64,000 bases of DNA from Aquibacillus rhizosphaerae (GTDB lineage Bacteria; Bacillota; Bacilli; Bacillales; Amphibacillaceae): the NCBI RefSeq assembly GCF_030282825.1, contig NZ_JASTZU010000027.1:1-64000 (forward strand). Direction: 5' to 3'. Below are positions 1-7,786 of this stretch, piece after piece. A program made the position numbers and the translations under genes. Position 1 is the first letter of the stretch. The number at the start of each line of letters is the position of its first letter. Under the pieces are notes generated by a model. It saw only the letters and a list, made by a program, of their open reading frames with translations, was not told where the DNA came from and made no database searches.

Positions 1-40
1 ACGTGTAGCTGACGAATACTAATAGATCGAGGACTTAACT
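1..40 (+). rRNA. 23S rRNA, 3' end only
   Basis: The first 40 bases match the conserved 3' terminus of Bacillus-type 23S rRNA (GACGAATACTAATAGATCGA followed by GGACTTAACT). Only this tail is inside the window, so the rRNA operon is read left to right. The exact 3' end is estimated from the family. Confidence 0.85.
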
Positions 41-185
41 AAATTTTTAACTGTTTGCTTGTCTTGTTTACTTCTTATCTAGTTTTGAAGGTGCATTTTC
101 AAAAAACACTTGATTTATATTGGAAAACAAGTATAATATTTGTTGTCACTATAAATTAAGTTTAATGATTTGCTCATTCAAAAGG

Positions 186-301
186 TCTGGTGGCAATAGC
201 GGAGAGGTCACACCTGTTCCCATGCCGAACACAGTAGTTAAGCTCTCCAGCGCCCATGGTAGTTGGGGCTTTGCCCCTGCGAGAGTAGGACGCCGCCAGG
301 C
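186..301 (+). rRNA. 5S rRNA
   Basis: About 116 nt with the conserved 5S core (GGTCACACCTGTTCCCATGC, CCGAACACAGTAGTTAAGC, GAGAGTAGGACGCCGCCAGG). The ends pair (TCTGGTGGC with GCCGCCAGG). It follows the 23S end by about 145 nt, the usual Bacillus 23S-5S arrangement, and is itself followed by tRNA genes. Confidence 0.95.
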
Positions 302-314
302 ATTTATCCATTAT

Positions 315-389
315 TCCACAGTAGCTCAGTGGTAGAGCTATCGGCTGTTAACCGATCGGTCGTAGGTTCGAATCCTACCTGTGGAGCCA
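315..389 (+). tRNA. tRNA-Asn (GTT)
   Basis: Full cloverleaf with acceptor TCCACAG/CTGTGGA, anticodon loop CTGTTAA and encoded CCA. First gene of the tRNA cluster behind the 5S rRNA. Confidence 0.97.
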
Positions 390-390
390 T

Positions 391-482
391 GGAGAGCTGT
401 CCGAGTGGCCGAAGGAGCACGATTGGAAATCGTGTAGACCGCTAACGTGGTCTCGAGGGTTCGAATCCCTCGCTCTCCGCCA
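391..482 (+). tRNA. tRNA-Ser (GGA)
   Basis: Class II tRNA with a long variable arm; anticodon loop TTGGAAA; acceptor GGAGAGC/GCTCTCC; CCA encoded. One base separates it from tRNA-Asn. Confidence 0.97.
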
Positions 483-499
483 CTTTCAGATAGATTTTT

Positions 500-574
500 G
501 GCCCGTTGGTCAAGTGGTTAAGACACCGCCCTTTCACGGCGGTATCACGGGTTCGAATCCCGTACGGGTCACCA
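500..574 (+). tRNA. tRNA-Glu (TTC)
   Basis: Anticodon loop CTTTCAC, acceptor GGCCCGT/ACGGGTC with one G-U pair, CCA encoded. Confidence 0.97.
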
Positions 575-581
575 CTTAATT

Positions 582-657
582 GGAGGATTAGCTCAGCTGG
601 GAGAGCACCTGCCTTACAAGCAGGGGGTCGCAGGTTCGAGCCCTGCATCCTCCACCA
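582..657 (+). tRNA. tRNA-Val (TAC)
   Basis: Anticodon loop CTTACAA, acceptor GGAGGAT/ATCCTCC, CCA encoded. Confidence 0.97.
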
Positions 658-696
658 TATAACAATTATATCTTGTAGTTATTTTAACTACATTAC

Positions 697-774
<78 letters not shown>

Positions 775-823
775 ATTATCTAAGATAATTAATGTAAGAT
801 GATTTGCTTCATGAAAAAACATT

Positions 824-900
824 GGTCCGGTAGTTCAGTTGGTTAGAATGCCTGCCTGTCACGCAGGAGGTCGCGGGTTCGAGTCCCGTCCGGACCGCCA
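824..900 (+). tRNA. tRNA-Asp (GTC)
   Basis: Anticodon loop CTGTCAC, acceptor GGTCCGG/CCGGACC, CCA encoded. Confidence 0.97.
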
Positions 901-941
901 CTTATATAGAACATTGTTCTATTATCTCATGTTTTAAAGAT

Positions 942-1017
<76 letters not shown>

Positions 1018-1041
1018 CTTTTTTCACTTTCAATATAATAT

Positions 1042-1127
1042 GGAGGGATAGCGAAGTTGGCCAAACGCGGCGGACTGTAAATCCGCTCCCATCGGGTTCG
1101 TAGGTTCGAGTCCTACTCCCTCCACCA
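1042..1127 (+). tRNA. tRNA-Tyr (GTA)
   Basis: Class II tRNA with a long variable arm, anticodon loop CTGTAAA, acceptor GGAGGGA/TCCCTCC, CCA encoded. Confidence 0.97.
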
Positions 1128-1153
1128 TTTTAAAATCATATATTTAAATACAT

Positions 1154-1224
1154 AGGGGTATAGTTTAAAGGTAGAACAGAGGTCTCCAAAACCTCCAGTG
1201 TGGGTTCGATTCCTACTACCCCTG
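1154..1224 (+). tRNA. tRNA-Trp (CCA)
   Basis: Anticodon loop CTCCAAA, acceptor AGGGGTA/TACCCCT. The bases after the discriminator G are CTT, so the 3' CCA is not encoded and must be added by a nucleotidyltransferase. Confidence 0.95.
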
Positions 1225-1239
1225 CTTTTTTTGTATTGT

Positions 1240-1316
1240 GGCGATCGTGGCGAAGTGGTTAACGCACCGGATTGTGGTTCCGGCACGCGTGGGTTCAAGT
1301 CCCACCGGTCGCCCCA
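1240..1316 (+). tRNA. tRNA-His (GTG)
   Basis: Anticodon loop TTGTGGT. The extra G at position -1 (1240) faces discriminator C1313, the tRNA-His identity pair. CCA encoded. Confidence 0.96.
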
Positions 1317-1329
1317 TTACACAACACAT

Positions 1330-1404
1330 TGGGCTATAGCCAAGCGGTAAGGCAACGGTTTTTGGTACCGTCACGCGCTGGTTCGAATCCAGCTAGCCCA
1401 GCCA
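1330..1404 (+). tRNA. tRNA-Gln (TTG)
   Basis: Anticodon loop TTTTGGT, acceptor TGGGCTA/TAGCCCA, CCA encoded. Confidence 0.97.
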
Positions 1405-1410
1405 TTAAGC

Positions 1411-1485
1411 GCGAAAGTAGTTCAGTGGTAGAACACCACCTTGCCAAGGTGGGGGTCGCGGGTTCGAATCCCGTCTTTCGCTCCA
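1411..1485 (+). tRNA. tRNA-Gly (GCC)
   Basis: Anticodon loop TTGCCAA, acceptor GCGAAAG/CTTTCGC, CCA encoded. Confidence 0.97.
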
Positions 1486-1489
1486 ATAA

Positions 1490-1563
<74 letters not shown>

Positions 1564-1568
1564 ATTAT

Positions 1569-1650
1569 GCCGGTGTGGCGGAATTGGCAGACGCGCACGA
1601 CTCAAAATCGTGTTCCTTCTGGAGTGCCGGTTCGACCCCGGCCACCGGTA
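1569..1650 (+). tRNA. tRNA-Leu (CAA), island target
   Basis: Anticodon loop CTCAAAA, acceptor GCCGGTG/CACCGGT with G1-U72, discriminator A1650, followed by TCG, so CCA is not encoded. Bases 1598-1652 recur at 42763-42816. The gene was therefore the attachment site of the 41-kb island, and its 3' half is now supplied by the element, which keeps the tRNA whole. Confidence 0.95.
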
Positions 1651-1652
1651 TC
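1598..1652 (+). repeat. attL, left island border
   Basis: Direct repeat of the right border at 42763-42816, covering the anticodon arm to just past the tRNA end. The copies differ by one base in the variable loop (TTCCTTCTGG here, TTCCTCTGG on the right). The block 1618-1652 is identical over 35 bp to 42782-42816, and the crossover presumably lies within it. Confidence 0.93.
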
Positions 1653-1682
1653 GATTAAAGCGGGAAAAAGCCTTTAAGGTCA

Positions 1683-1714
1683 AGGGTTCTCACAGTTGTG
1701 AGGGCTCTTTTTTT
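1683..1714 (+). terminator. intrinsic terminator behind tRNA-Leu
   Basis: A 12-bp stem (AGGGTTCTCACA/TGTGAGGGCTCT, with G-U pairs) and a GT loop, followed by a run of T. It lies inside the island border, so it was brought by the element. It now ends the rRNA-tRNA transcript before the integrase gene. Confidence 0.85.
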
Positions 1715-1726
1715 ATTGCCCATTTC

Positions 1727-1769
1727 GCACGATTCAGTTAGAGAAAATCGTGTGTACCAAATCGTGTGC
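1727..1769 (+). repeat. candidate integrase arm-type repeats, left end
   Basis: AAATCGTGTG occurs at 1745-1754 and 1759-1768, with an inverted GCACGATT at 1727-1734. The same AATCGTGTGC occurs at 42673-42682, about 80 bp inside the right border. The core also resembles the tRNA anticodon stem (AAATCGTGTT). The role as integrase binding sites is inferred from position and repetition. Confidence 0.5.
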
Positions 1770-1785
1770 TATGAGGTGAAGTAAA

Positions 1786-2790
1786 ATGACCAGAAGAAAA
1801 AATGAGAAAGTGCAGGAAAATCGCAAGGGTGAAAGAAGGGGGGATTTAAGTAAGGATGAGCTAAGGGTTGTTATAGATGATCCAGAAGCTATAGAGTATT
1901 CCTTTGACGAACTATTAGATGTTTTTATTGAGGATTGCGAGTATAGAAATCTTAGGGAACATACAATAAAATATTATAAAAGTGAATTAACTACCTTTAA
2001 GAAAATCCTATATGATCAAGGTTTAGAAGTTTCTCCTTATAATATTACAAATGAGGTAATTAAGAGAAATGTCATTATGTATATGAGAGACAAAGGTGTA
2101 AAAGCCGTTAGTATCAATTCCCGACTTCGAGCTTTACGATCATTTTTTAACCTTTTGGAATCGCAAAGTTATATTAAAGTAAACCCAATGAAAGACATAA
2201 AGCTATTGAAAGATCGTAAAAGAATTGTGGAAACCTTTGATAAAAAGCAAATAAAGGCATTATTTAATGCTTGTGATTTTCGTACTTTTGTCGGAGTCAG
2301 GGACCACACAGCAATGATGCTTTTATTGGAAACTGGTGTACGTGCAAATGAGTTTGTAGGTATAAAAGTTACAGATATAATTTGGGCACAAAAGTTGATT
2401 CGAATCACTAACACAAAGGGTGGATATGAACGGTTTGTTCCAATTCAGAAAAAAATGATTGATCAGTTAAAGAAGTATGTAATAATAAGAGGACAGATTG
2501 ATACAGATTACCTTTTTATTACTCAAGATGATGAACCAATGAGTAAAAGACAACTGCAAAATAGAATCAATCACTATGGAAAATTAACTAAAATAAAGAA
2601 CGTCAGATGTTCTCCTCATACTTTTAGACATACATTCGCTAAATTAAGTGTTATGAATGGTGCTAATGCTTTTCAGTTGCAAGCGATTTTAGGACATTCA
2701 ACTTTAGAGGTAACTAAGGTATATGTGAATTTATTTAGTAGTGAAGTTCAAGAAGGACATGCAAAGTTTAGTCCATTAAAAAATTTGTAA
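1786..2790 (+). CDS. int: tyrosine recombinase / integrase of the island
   Basis: Site-specific recombinase of 334 aa in the XerC/XerD-phage integrase family, expected to cut and rejoin DNA at the tRNA-Leu att sites for integration and, with a partner factor, excision. An N-terminal SAM-like core-binding domain (about 35-125) precedes the catalytic domain (about 150-325). The catalytic set is complete: R186 (ETGVRANEF), K211 in the beta-hairpin (TKGGYERF), H278 and R281 (HTFRH), H304 (LGHS) and nucleophile Y313. The start ATG has GAGGTG 8 bp upstream. The gene sits immediately inside attL, the usual place for a tRNA-targeting integrase, and is followed by a terminator. The first 30 residues are basic and poorly conserved. 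Confidence 0.93.
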   Translation: MTRRKNEKVQENRKGERRGDLSKDELRVVIDDPEAIEYSFDELLDVFIEDCEYRNLREHTIKYYKSELTTFKKILYDQGLEVSPYNITNEVIKRNVIMYMRDKGVKAVSINSRLRALRSFFNLLESQSYIKVNPMKDIKLLKDRKRIVETFDKKQIKALFNACDFRTFVGVRDHTAMMLLLETGVRANEFVGIKVTDIIWAQKLIRITNTKGGYERFVPIQKKMIDQLKKYVIIRGQIDTDYLFITQDDEPMSKRQLQNRINHYGKLTKIKNVRCSPHTFRHTFAKLSVMNGANAFQLQAILGHSTLEVTKVYVNLFSSEVQEGHAKFSPLKNL

Positions 2791-2832
2791 TAAAAGTAGG
2801 TATATTTCTTTTTGTATGTTCGTACCGAAAAT

Positions 2833-2868
2833 AAAAGGTTGAATCAATTTGATTCAGCCTTTTGTTAT
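2833..2868 (+). terminator. intrinsic terminator after the integrase
   Basis: Stem AAAGGTTGAATCA/TGATTCAGCCTTT with an ATT loop, followed by TTGTT. It closes the integrase transcript about 45 bp after the stop codon. Confidence 0.8.
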
Positions 2869-2876
2869 GAATTAAT

Positions 2877-4049
2877 TTGAACTTGGATACCCTTAGTGAT
2901 AGTATTTATAATTTTGATTGGACTGAATTGATTTATGGCGAGTATTCAAAAAAAGGAGGAAAAAATTACCAGTACACAGTTAGCCGCATGGAGAATGGAA
3001 AATCAAAGCCAATTCGGAAAGGGGGATTTCGCAGTAAAAAACATGCAAGAATTGCAGCAGCTGAAGTAGAACTACAGTTGGGTAAAGGTATAATACCTTA
3101 TCTAAGACCTTTTCCTATTGATAAATACTTCGAACGGTGGATACAACTTTATAAAAGTCACCTCAGTGAAACTACTCAAAAACATTATCATTACACATTG
3201 AAAGCAATAATAACACACTTTGGAAGTAGACCGTTGCAAGAAATAACTAGACATGATTATCAATTGTTCTTAAATAAATATGGCAATAATAAATCAAAAG
3301 AAACATTGGAAAAACTTAATTCACATATTCGTGCATGTGCTAAAGATGCTATTGAAGAGCAGATAATAAATATTGATTTTACTAGGAAAGCAGTTCTAAG
3401 TTGGAAAATTCCACCGAAACACTCAATGGATAAACTACTAAACTATAGTGATAGTGAATTACTATTAACAGAAATAATGAAGAAAAGGAATGAAAGTTTA
3501 GTCTTTTCTCTCTTGTTGTTGGCTTTGACTACAGGTATGCGATTTGGTGAATTAGTCGGATTAACCTGGTCAGACTTTGATTTTAATAATAATACTATTA
3601 CAATAAATAAGACTTGGGGCTATATGAAACGAAACATTGATGGATTTTGTCCGACCAAAAATGAGAATTCTATAAGAACAATTAAGATGAATGAATTGAC
3701 TATGAACCATTTTTACATACTGTCTCAGTTCAAGAAAACAAATAAACATCAATTAGTTTTTTATTATCCAAACTCTAAATATAGGGTTTTAGGAAATAGT
3801 CTTGTTAATAAACAATTAGGAGAGTTATTAAAAGGTTTAGGAATCTAGCCAATTACTGTACATGGACTAAGGCATACTCATGCTAGTTTACTACTTTATA
3901 AAAAAGTATCAATTCAATATGTTAGTAAGCGATTAGGTCATAGTAATATAAAAACAACATTAAATAAATATGCACATTTAATTGAAGAATTATATCAAGA
4001 AGATGAACAGAGAACAATTGATATTTTCAATGGTTTCATTACAAAGTAA
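2877..4049 (+). pseudogene. second tyrosine integrase, broken by an amber codon
   Basis: The reading frame runs from about 2877 (TTG, no convincing ribosome binding site; open from 2871) to 4049. It encodes an Arm-DNA-binding N terminus (YGEYSKKGGKNYQYTVSR), a SAM-like domain and a catalytic domain with the first Arg box (TTGMRFGELVGL). A TAG at 3846-3848 interrupts it. In the same frame downstream lie the HxLR box (VHGLRHTHASL), LGHSN and the tyrosine region (TTLNKYAHL), ending in TAA at 4047. A single substitution thus separates the protein from most of its catalytic residues. It resembles integrases of Gram-positive phages and ICEs, different from the intact one beside it. It is probably a relic of an older or nested element. 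Readthrough or a sequencing error cannot be excluded. Confidence 0.85.
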
Positions 4050-4625
4050 GCAAGCACTTGTAATCAGTTGACATGTTTCCGCAGACTGGACATGTGGAAG
4101 TGATAGTGAAGCTTGTTTTAAAAGTGTAAAGTTAATTTAAACATCACCTAAACAAAATAAACATTTCCGATTAAGACCCCGATTTCGTGAAAATAAACAT
4201 TTCCGATTTCAGGGTCTTTTTTCTATTATCCCTTGTTCTAACAGGCTTTTCCCGATTATCTCTTCCTTCTATTCTCGGAAAACTTTATTTTAAAACAGAA
4301 AAAAAGGTGAAAAAACGGGTGGAAAAACGGTCATTTTTGAATCGAAAAAGTGTGGAAATAGGGGTTCTGTCGGAAAACTATATTTTAACTCCGACGGTGG
4401 AATACGGGTTGGAGGTGGGGGATTTCGGAGGTGTTAAATATTTTGGTACATATTAGATATACGAATTTAGTTGAGTTTGTAATGTTTCATCCAAAATGTG
4501 AAAATTGGAGATAAGAGGAATGTTAGTAATTGAGAGAAGATATATATCTAAAAAGAGAACGATAAATAAAATTTTATATTATTAAAGGACTAAATCAAAA
4601 CAGATTTAGTCCTTTATTTATGCGA
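4050..4625. other. gene-poor stretch with a 19-bp direct repeat
   Basis: No convincing gene. AAAATAAACATTTCCGATT occurs at 4154-4172 and again at 4190-4208 (36-bp period). Flanking AAGACCC (from 4173) and GGGTCTT (to about 4218) could pair into a hairpin ending in a T-run. The 89-codon frame over 4187-4456 begins inside the repeat and has no ribosome binding site, so it was not called. Confidence 0.5.
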
Positions 4626-5171
4626 TTATGCAACTGAGAAAAGTGTAGGCTGATCGTATTCTTCTAAGTAAATGTCAATATCAATACCATAATAGTGCCC
4701 CTTTTCTATAAAAAAACTAACTATTAAATCAAAAACACTATTTTCCTTTGATAATGTGTACCCTGCTTTTTGTAACAATTTCTCTGTTCCTTCTAAGTCT
4801 AGTTCAAAAGCAATAGCAAAACATAATAATTTTCCTTTTGATGGTTGGATACGACCATTTACTACCTTTGATTTATAGTCCCGTTTAATGCCAACACTTC
4901 TAAGGAAATTCGGGCTTTCTTTTTCCTTTTCACGGTAAAGAGATTCGATATATTCCCCTATTGTTTGTGTATTTTCAACTTCTTTAATTCTCATATCCAA
5001 TTCATTGGTAAAGTCAAAATTTCCAAATGTGTGACCAAAAGTAAATGTTGGTTCATACGAATTCTCAGCTCTTTCGACACTATGTAGAGATTTTACTCTT
5101 TCTGCTATTAAGTTGCTATTAATAAATAAGTCTAGTTCCTCTTGTAGTTCAGGATCAAGTTGCTCTTTCAT
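4626..5171 (-). CDS. protein with C-terminal HTH-like domain
   Basis: Protein of 181 aa. The N-terminal half is polar and unrecognised. The C-terminal 95 residues (FLRSVGIKRDYKSKVVNGR, PSKGKLLCFAIAFELDL, LLQKAGYTLS, FDLIVSFFIEKGHYYGIDID, ending QPTLF) follow a recurrent Firmicutes pattern: an Xre-like helix-turn-helix variant, then LLxxAGYxLS, then FDLIVxYFIExGxY. I know this pattern from proteins next to stress and conflict genes, but I know of no biochemical function. It is read towards the left, alone, with AGGAGG-like bases (TTCCTCC on the plus strand) just before the ATG. A DNA- or RNA-binding accessory role is only inference. Confidence 0.6.
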   Translation of the reverse strand: MKEQLDPELQEELDLFINSNLIAERVKSLHSVERAENSYEPTFTFGHTFGNFDFTNELDMRIKEVENTQTIGEYIESLYREKEKESPNFLRSVGIKRDYKSKVVNGRIQPSKGKLLCFAIAFELDLEGTEKLLQKAGYTLSKENSVFDLIVSFFIEKGHYYGIDIDIYLEEYDQPTLFSVA

Positions 5172-5418
5172 TTCTGTATTCCTCCAAAAAAATTCAAATG
5201 TAGCTTCCCAGGCAACCTTTTAATTCCATTGACTATATACAATAGAATCATAGAACGAAACACACAAGAAATCAATATAGGAGATGATAATAAAAGTGGA
5301 TTTAAGAGTTGAATTATAAGGAGCACCGTTTCACAAAGGGAAAATACCATTTTTAATGGTAACTTTTTAAAACAATGGTAAAAGAATAAAGTAAATAAAT
5401 GCGAATGGAGAAGTGAAT

Positions 5419-5835
5419 ATGAAATTGATTAATGGACTAAATAGAAAATACGTCGAGGGTTCAGATGTGGAGTATGTATATTACAGTAAAAACATGTTGG
5501 AGGAAAATCTAATTATTTATGCAGATACGGTTGCTTACGAAGATTCTTCGAAAGAAACAGGATGGAATGATGAAACTTGTATAGAGGTAAAACATTATAA
5601 TAATAAAGATGCGGTCTCATTTACAGTGTACAATGGAGAATATTTGCAAGATATTCAAATTTATAGAATTGTAAAAGATATTTTTGATTTATATCTTGAC
5701 AATGTATTGTCAGACTTTCTTGCGATAATTAATGATTTATGTGTAGGTAAGTGTTCTCAATCTATGCAGAGTAAAATAGAAAACGCAAAAGATGTGAGAG
5801 AGAGGGTTTTATCCGATTTTGCAAAAATTAATTGA
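5419..5835 (+). CDS. hypothetical acidic protein
   Basis: About 138 aa with no recognised family. It has a Tyr- and Asp-rich N-terminal half predicted as mixed alpha/beta, then a helical tail with charged residues. The ATG at 5419 is preferred because GGAG ends 8 bp before it; the GTG at 5413 would be too close to that site. The gene stands alone between the divergent HTH-like gene and a decayed stretch, and a terminator follows at about 5927. Confidence 0.55.
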   Translation: MKLINGLNRKYVEGSDVEYVYYSKNMLEENLIIYADTVAYEDSSKETGWNDETCIEVKHYNNKDAVSFTVYNGEYLQDIQIYRIVKDIFDLYLDNVLSDFLAIINDLCVGKCSQSMQSKIENAKDVRERVLSDFAKIN

Positions 5836-5926
5836 TTATGGTCTCGTTAGAAGGAAGAGAGAAGAAAAAGAGCAGGCAGACCGTTATGTACTCAATCGTT
5901 TTTTCAACAAAAAACAATAATATTCG

Positions 5927-5956
5927 GGCTGGATCCATTAGTGATCCAGTCTTTTT
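5927..5956 (+). terminator. intrinsic terminator
   Basis: GGCTGGATC/GATCCAGTC stem with a short loop and CTTTTT tail, about 90 bp after the preceding stop codon. Confidence 0.75.
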
Positions 5957-5959
5957 CTA

Positions 5960-6626
5960 TGTTTTCAATAATTCTTCAATCCCTTGTCCAATAAGGGTTT
6001 CAATCGCCTTTACAATACCTAAGTCCGTAAGATTTCCAATCTCCATTCAGTTTGGTTTCCTAACTGTAACACCGTCCTACAATTGCTACACTTTCTTTCG
6101 TTTCAGTCTCTATTTCATCCTAAAAGTGTTATATTTAGCTCAATTAAGCACTACAAATTGTATTTTTTAGAAATACTGTATGAATGAGAAATAGCTCAAC
6201 CATGCGTATATTCACTTTCCGGTACTGGAAAATTTAATAGAGATTAAGCTAAAAAAATGAAATAAAACGCCATCCTATATTTGTTATATTTAGCTTTATT
6301 GTGCAGATGGAGACATCCATATGTTATCCTGTCATTAATTAAAAAAGGCTCAACAGAGAGGTTCCGCATAATCTAATACGTTGGATTTCCACTTCTTTTT
6401 TCATATGGTCAATTTCATCCTACAATTGCTACAATGTTCAGTACTTCCTCAAGCCCTTTATTAATAACAGCTTCAGACAGTTTTCAATTAATATTATGAC
6501 AATAGTTATTGTCAACGTGAAAATTCATATGTTAATTAATTTCTATTTGCCATGATAATTTTTATATAACAAATAGATAATTGTTATTTTATGTTAAAAT
6601 AAATATAGAGTTTGTGAAGAATTGAT
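5960..6626. other. decayed coding stretch with a 16-bp repeat
   Basis: No intact gene. The minus strand holds short frames that look related: one ends in IETLIGQGIEELLKT (about 5960-6030), another reads EAVINKGLEEVLNIVAIVG (about 6420-6480). TCCTACAATTGCTACA is repeated exactly at 6075-6090 and 6418-6433. Two degenerate copies of one small gene would explain this, but the family was not recognised. Confidence 0.35.
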
Positions 6627-6660
6627 CTTAAACTAACGAAGCAGTAATGTTTAATAAAGG
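6627..6660 (+). repeat. cassette-type intergenic repeat, copy 1 (variant)
   Basis: CTTAAACTAACGAAGCAGTAA continued by TGTTTAATAAAGG: a variant of the ten-copy element of 6.6-12.0 kb. It is preceded by TTTTATGTTAAAATAAATAT, also found before copies 3 and 6. Confidence 0.6.
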
Positions 6661-6705
6661 CTTTATCTTTTATGCTAGAATTTATCCATTATAGGGGGAA
6701 TAAAA

Positions 6706-6936
6706 ATGAGTTTAATAGTAACTATACCTGTTCTTATATTAGCAGTTTATTTGGTTTTTCTACTGGTCAAAAAAAGCAACGCATCAGGAACAAAATTTAT
6801 GTTGTTAGGATTAAGCATTCTTTTATTAGGTGGAGTTATTGCGATTGATGGGAATTCTGATTTAGGGGGATTTGAATACTTAATTGTATTTATAGGTTTA
6901 ATAATTTCAGTTGTAGGTTTTGCAAAAGACAAATAA
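6706..6936 (+). CDS. small membrane protein
   Basis: 76 aa with two predicted transmembrane segments (about 3-21 and 27-70, the second probably two short hydrophobic stretches) and a basic linker KKSNASG between. GGGGG lies 6 bp before the ATG. No family recognised. It is the first single-gene unit of the repeat-bounded array: repeat copy 1 lies upstream, and repeat copy 2 plus a terminator lie directly after its stop codon. Confidence 0.6.
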   Translation: MSLIVTIPVLILAVYLVFLLVKKSNASGTKFMLLGLSILLLGGVIAIDGNSDLGGFEYLIVFIGLIISVVGFAKDK

Positions 6937-6940
6937 ACTT

Positions 6941-6974
6941 CTTCAACTATTGGGTGCAAGAGTTAAACAAGAGG
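6941..6974 (+). repeat. cassette-type intergenic repeat, copy 2
   Basis: CTTCAACTATTGGGTGCAAG then AGTTAAACAAGAGG. It starts 4 bp after a stop codon and runs straight into a terminator stem. Confidence 0.7.
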
Positions 6975-6998
6975 AACGTCAATCGGCGTTCCTTTTTT
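6972..6998 (+). terminator. intrinsic terminator fused to repeat copy 2
   Basis: AGGAACG/CGTTCCT stem followed by TTTTT. The same order, conserved header then hairpin, is seen at copies 5 and 7. Confidence 0.8.
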
Positions 6999-7058
6999 CT
7001 TTGACAGCAACAAGGTTTATTGGGATTTTATGTTAAAATAAATATGTGAATAGTTGTA

Positions 7059-7090
7059 CTTAAATTAACGCAGCAGTTTAGTTGAAGAAG
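7059..7090 (+). repeat. cassette-type intergenic repeat, copy 3 (variant)
   Basis: CTTAAATTAACGCAGCAGTTT then AGTTGAAGAAG. It lies 40 bp before the lipoprotein start and is preceded by TTTTATGTTAAAATAAATAT. Confidence 0.65.
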
Positions 7091-7128
7091 ACATTATTGA
7101 GAAAAATTCTTTTTAGGGGGATGATTTT

Positions 7129-7620
7129 TTGAAGGGAAAATCTATGCTATTTATGTTTTTAAGTTTGTTATTTTTTGTTGTTGGGTGCACTTCAGATGAA
7201 ACCGTTGAAAACAAATCAAATCTGCCTGAAGATATTCCTGATTTCGTTCAGGTAAGTGATTTTGAGACGATTGATTGGGAAAGAAAAGCAGTGGTATTTG
7301 GTGAAAGAGGGATTATCGGAAATGAAAACAAGTCGGGTGTTATTGGTGTTGATATGCCGAGCTTAAACGTTCAGAAATGGATGTGGCATCTATGGGGAGT
7401 AGAAAATGTTGATTTAACTGTCGTCGGATATCATAAAGAAACCAAGACTGTTCACCAAATTCTAAAAAGCGGTTGGACAAAAAGTGTTGCTGGACCGAAT
7501 AACGGAGCAGACTCCCATATGCCTTCAAATGTAAAAGTTCCAAAGAAAGGAGAATGGGCAATGTTGCTTTATAGTGACGGAGAATTATTTGATACTTTGA
7601 TTTATGAAATAAACGAATAA
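7129..7620 (+). CDS. lipoprotein, DUF4871-like
   Basis: 163 aa. TTG start with AGGGGG 9 bp upstream. The signal peptide (MKGKSMLFMFLSLLFFVVGC) ends in a lipobox with Cys20, so the protein should be lipid-anchored outside the membrane. The mature part has a KWMWHLWG motif, a VVGYHKETK strand and a C-terminal WAMLLYSDGELF segment. The overall pattern resembles the Bacillus DUF4871 family (YhfM-like) of unknown function; this is from memory and tentative. The gene is a single unit of the repeat-bounded array, and the IS110 element lies downstream. Confidence 0.65.
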   Translation: MKGKSMLFMFLSLLFFVVGCTSDETVENKSNLPEDIPDFVQVSDFETIDWERKAVVFGERGIIGNENKSGVIGVDMPSLNVQKWMWHLWGVENVDLTVVGYHKETKTVHQILKSGWTKSVAGPNNGADSHMPSNVKVPKKGEWAMLLYSDGELFDTLIYEINE

Positions 7621-7724
7621 AAAGGGATTACTTTTAACTGCTTGTTTCGCTAAACCAGCTAATAGTTTGTCAATATTTTTCACTAAAAACTTCTAAAATA
7701 AATGATATACTAAAATTGAACACG

Positions 7725-7773
7725 CCAAATAACCTTCCGTTACCTTCAAATTGGAAGGTTTTGTGTTATTTGG
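7725..7773. terminator. long hairpin between lipoprotein gene and IS110 transposase
   Basis: Nested stems CCAAATAAC/GTTATTTGG (7725-7733 with 7765-7773) and AACCTTCC/GGAAGGTT (7731-7738 with 7753-7760). It may end transcription from both sides, or belong to the 3' end of the IS element. Confidence 0.5.
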
Positions 7774-7786
7774 ATTAATGTGGTTT

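Noticed and set aside
4187-4456. 89-codon frame with a hydrophobic start
   Set aside because: It begins inside a direct repeat and hairpin, has no ribosome binding site and shows low-complexity composition.
5168-5350. 60-codon minus-strand frame overlapping the HTH-like gene start
   Set aside because: No start signal, random AT-driven hydrophobicity, and it covers the promoter region of the real gene.
5832-6170. 112-codon plus-strand frame
   Set aside because: It contains an intrinsic terminator and the decayed minus-strand repeats, with no ribosome binding site of its own.
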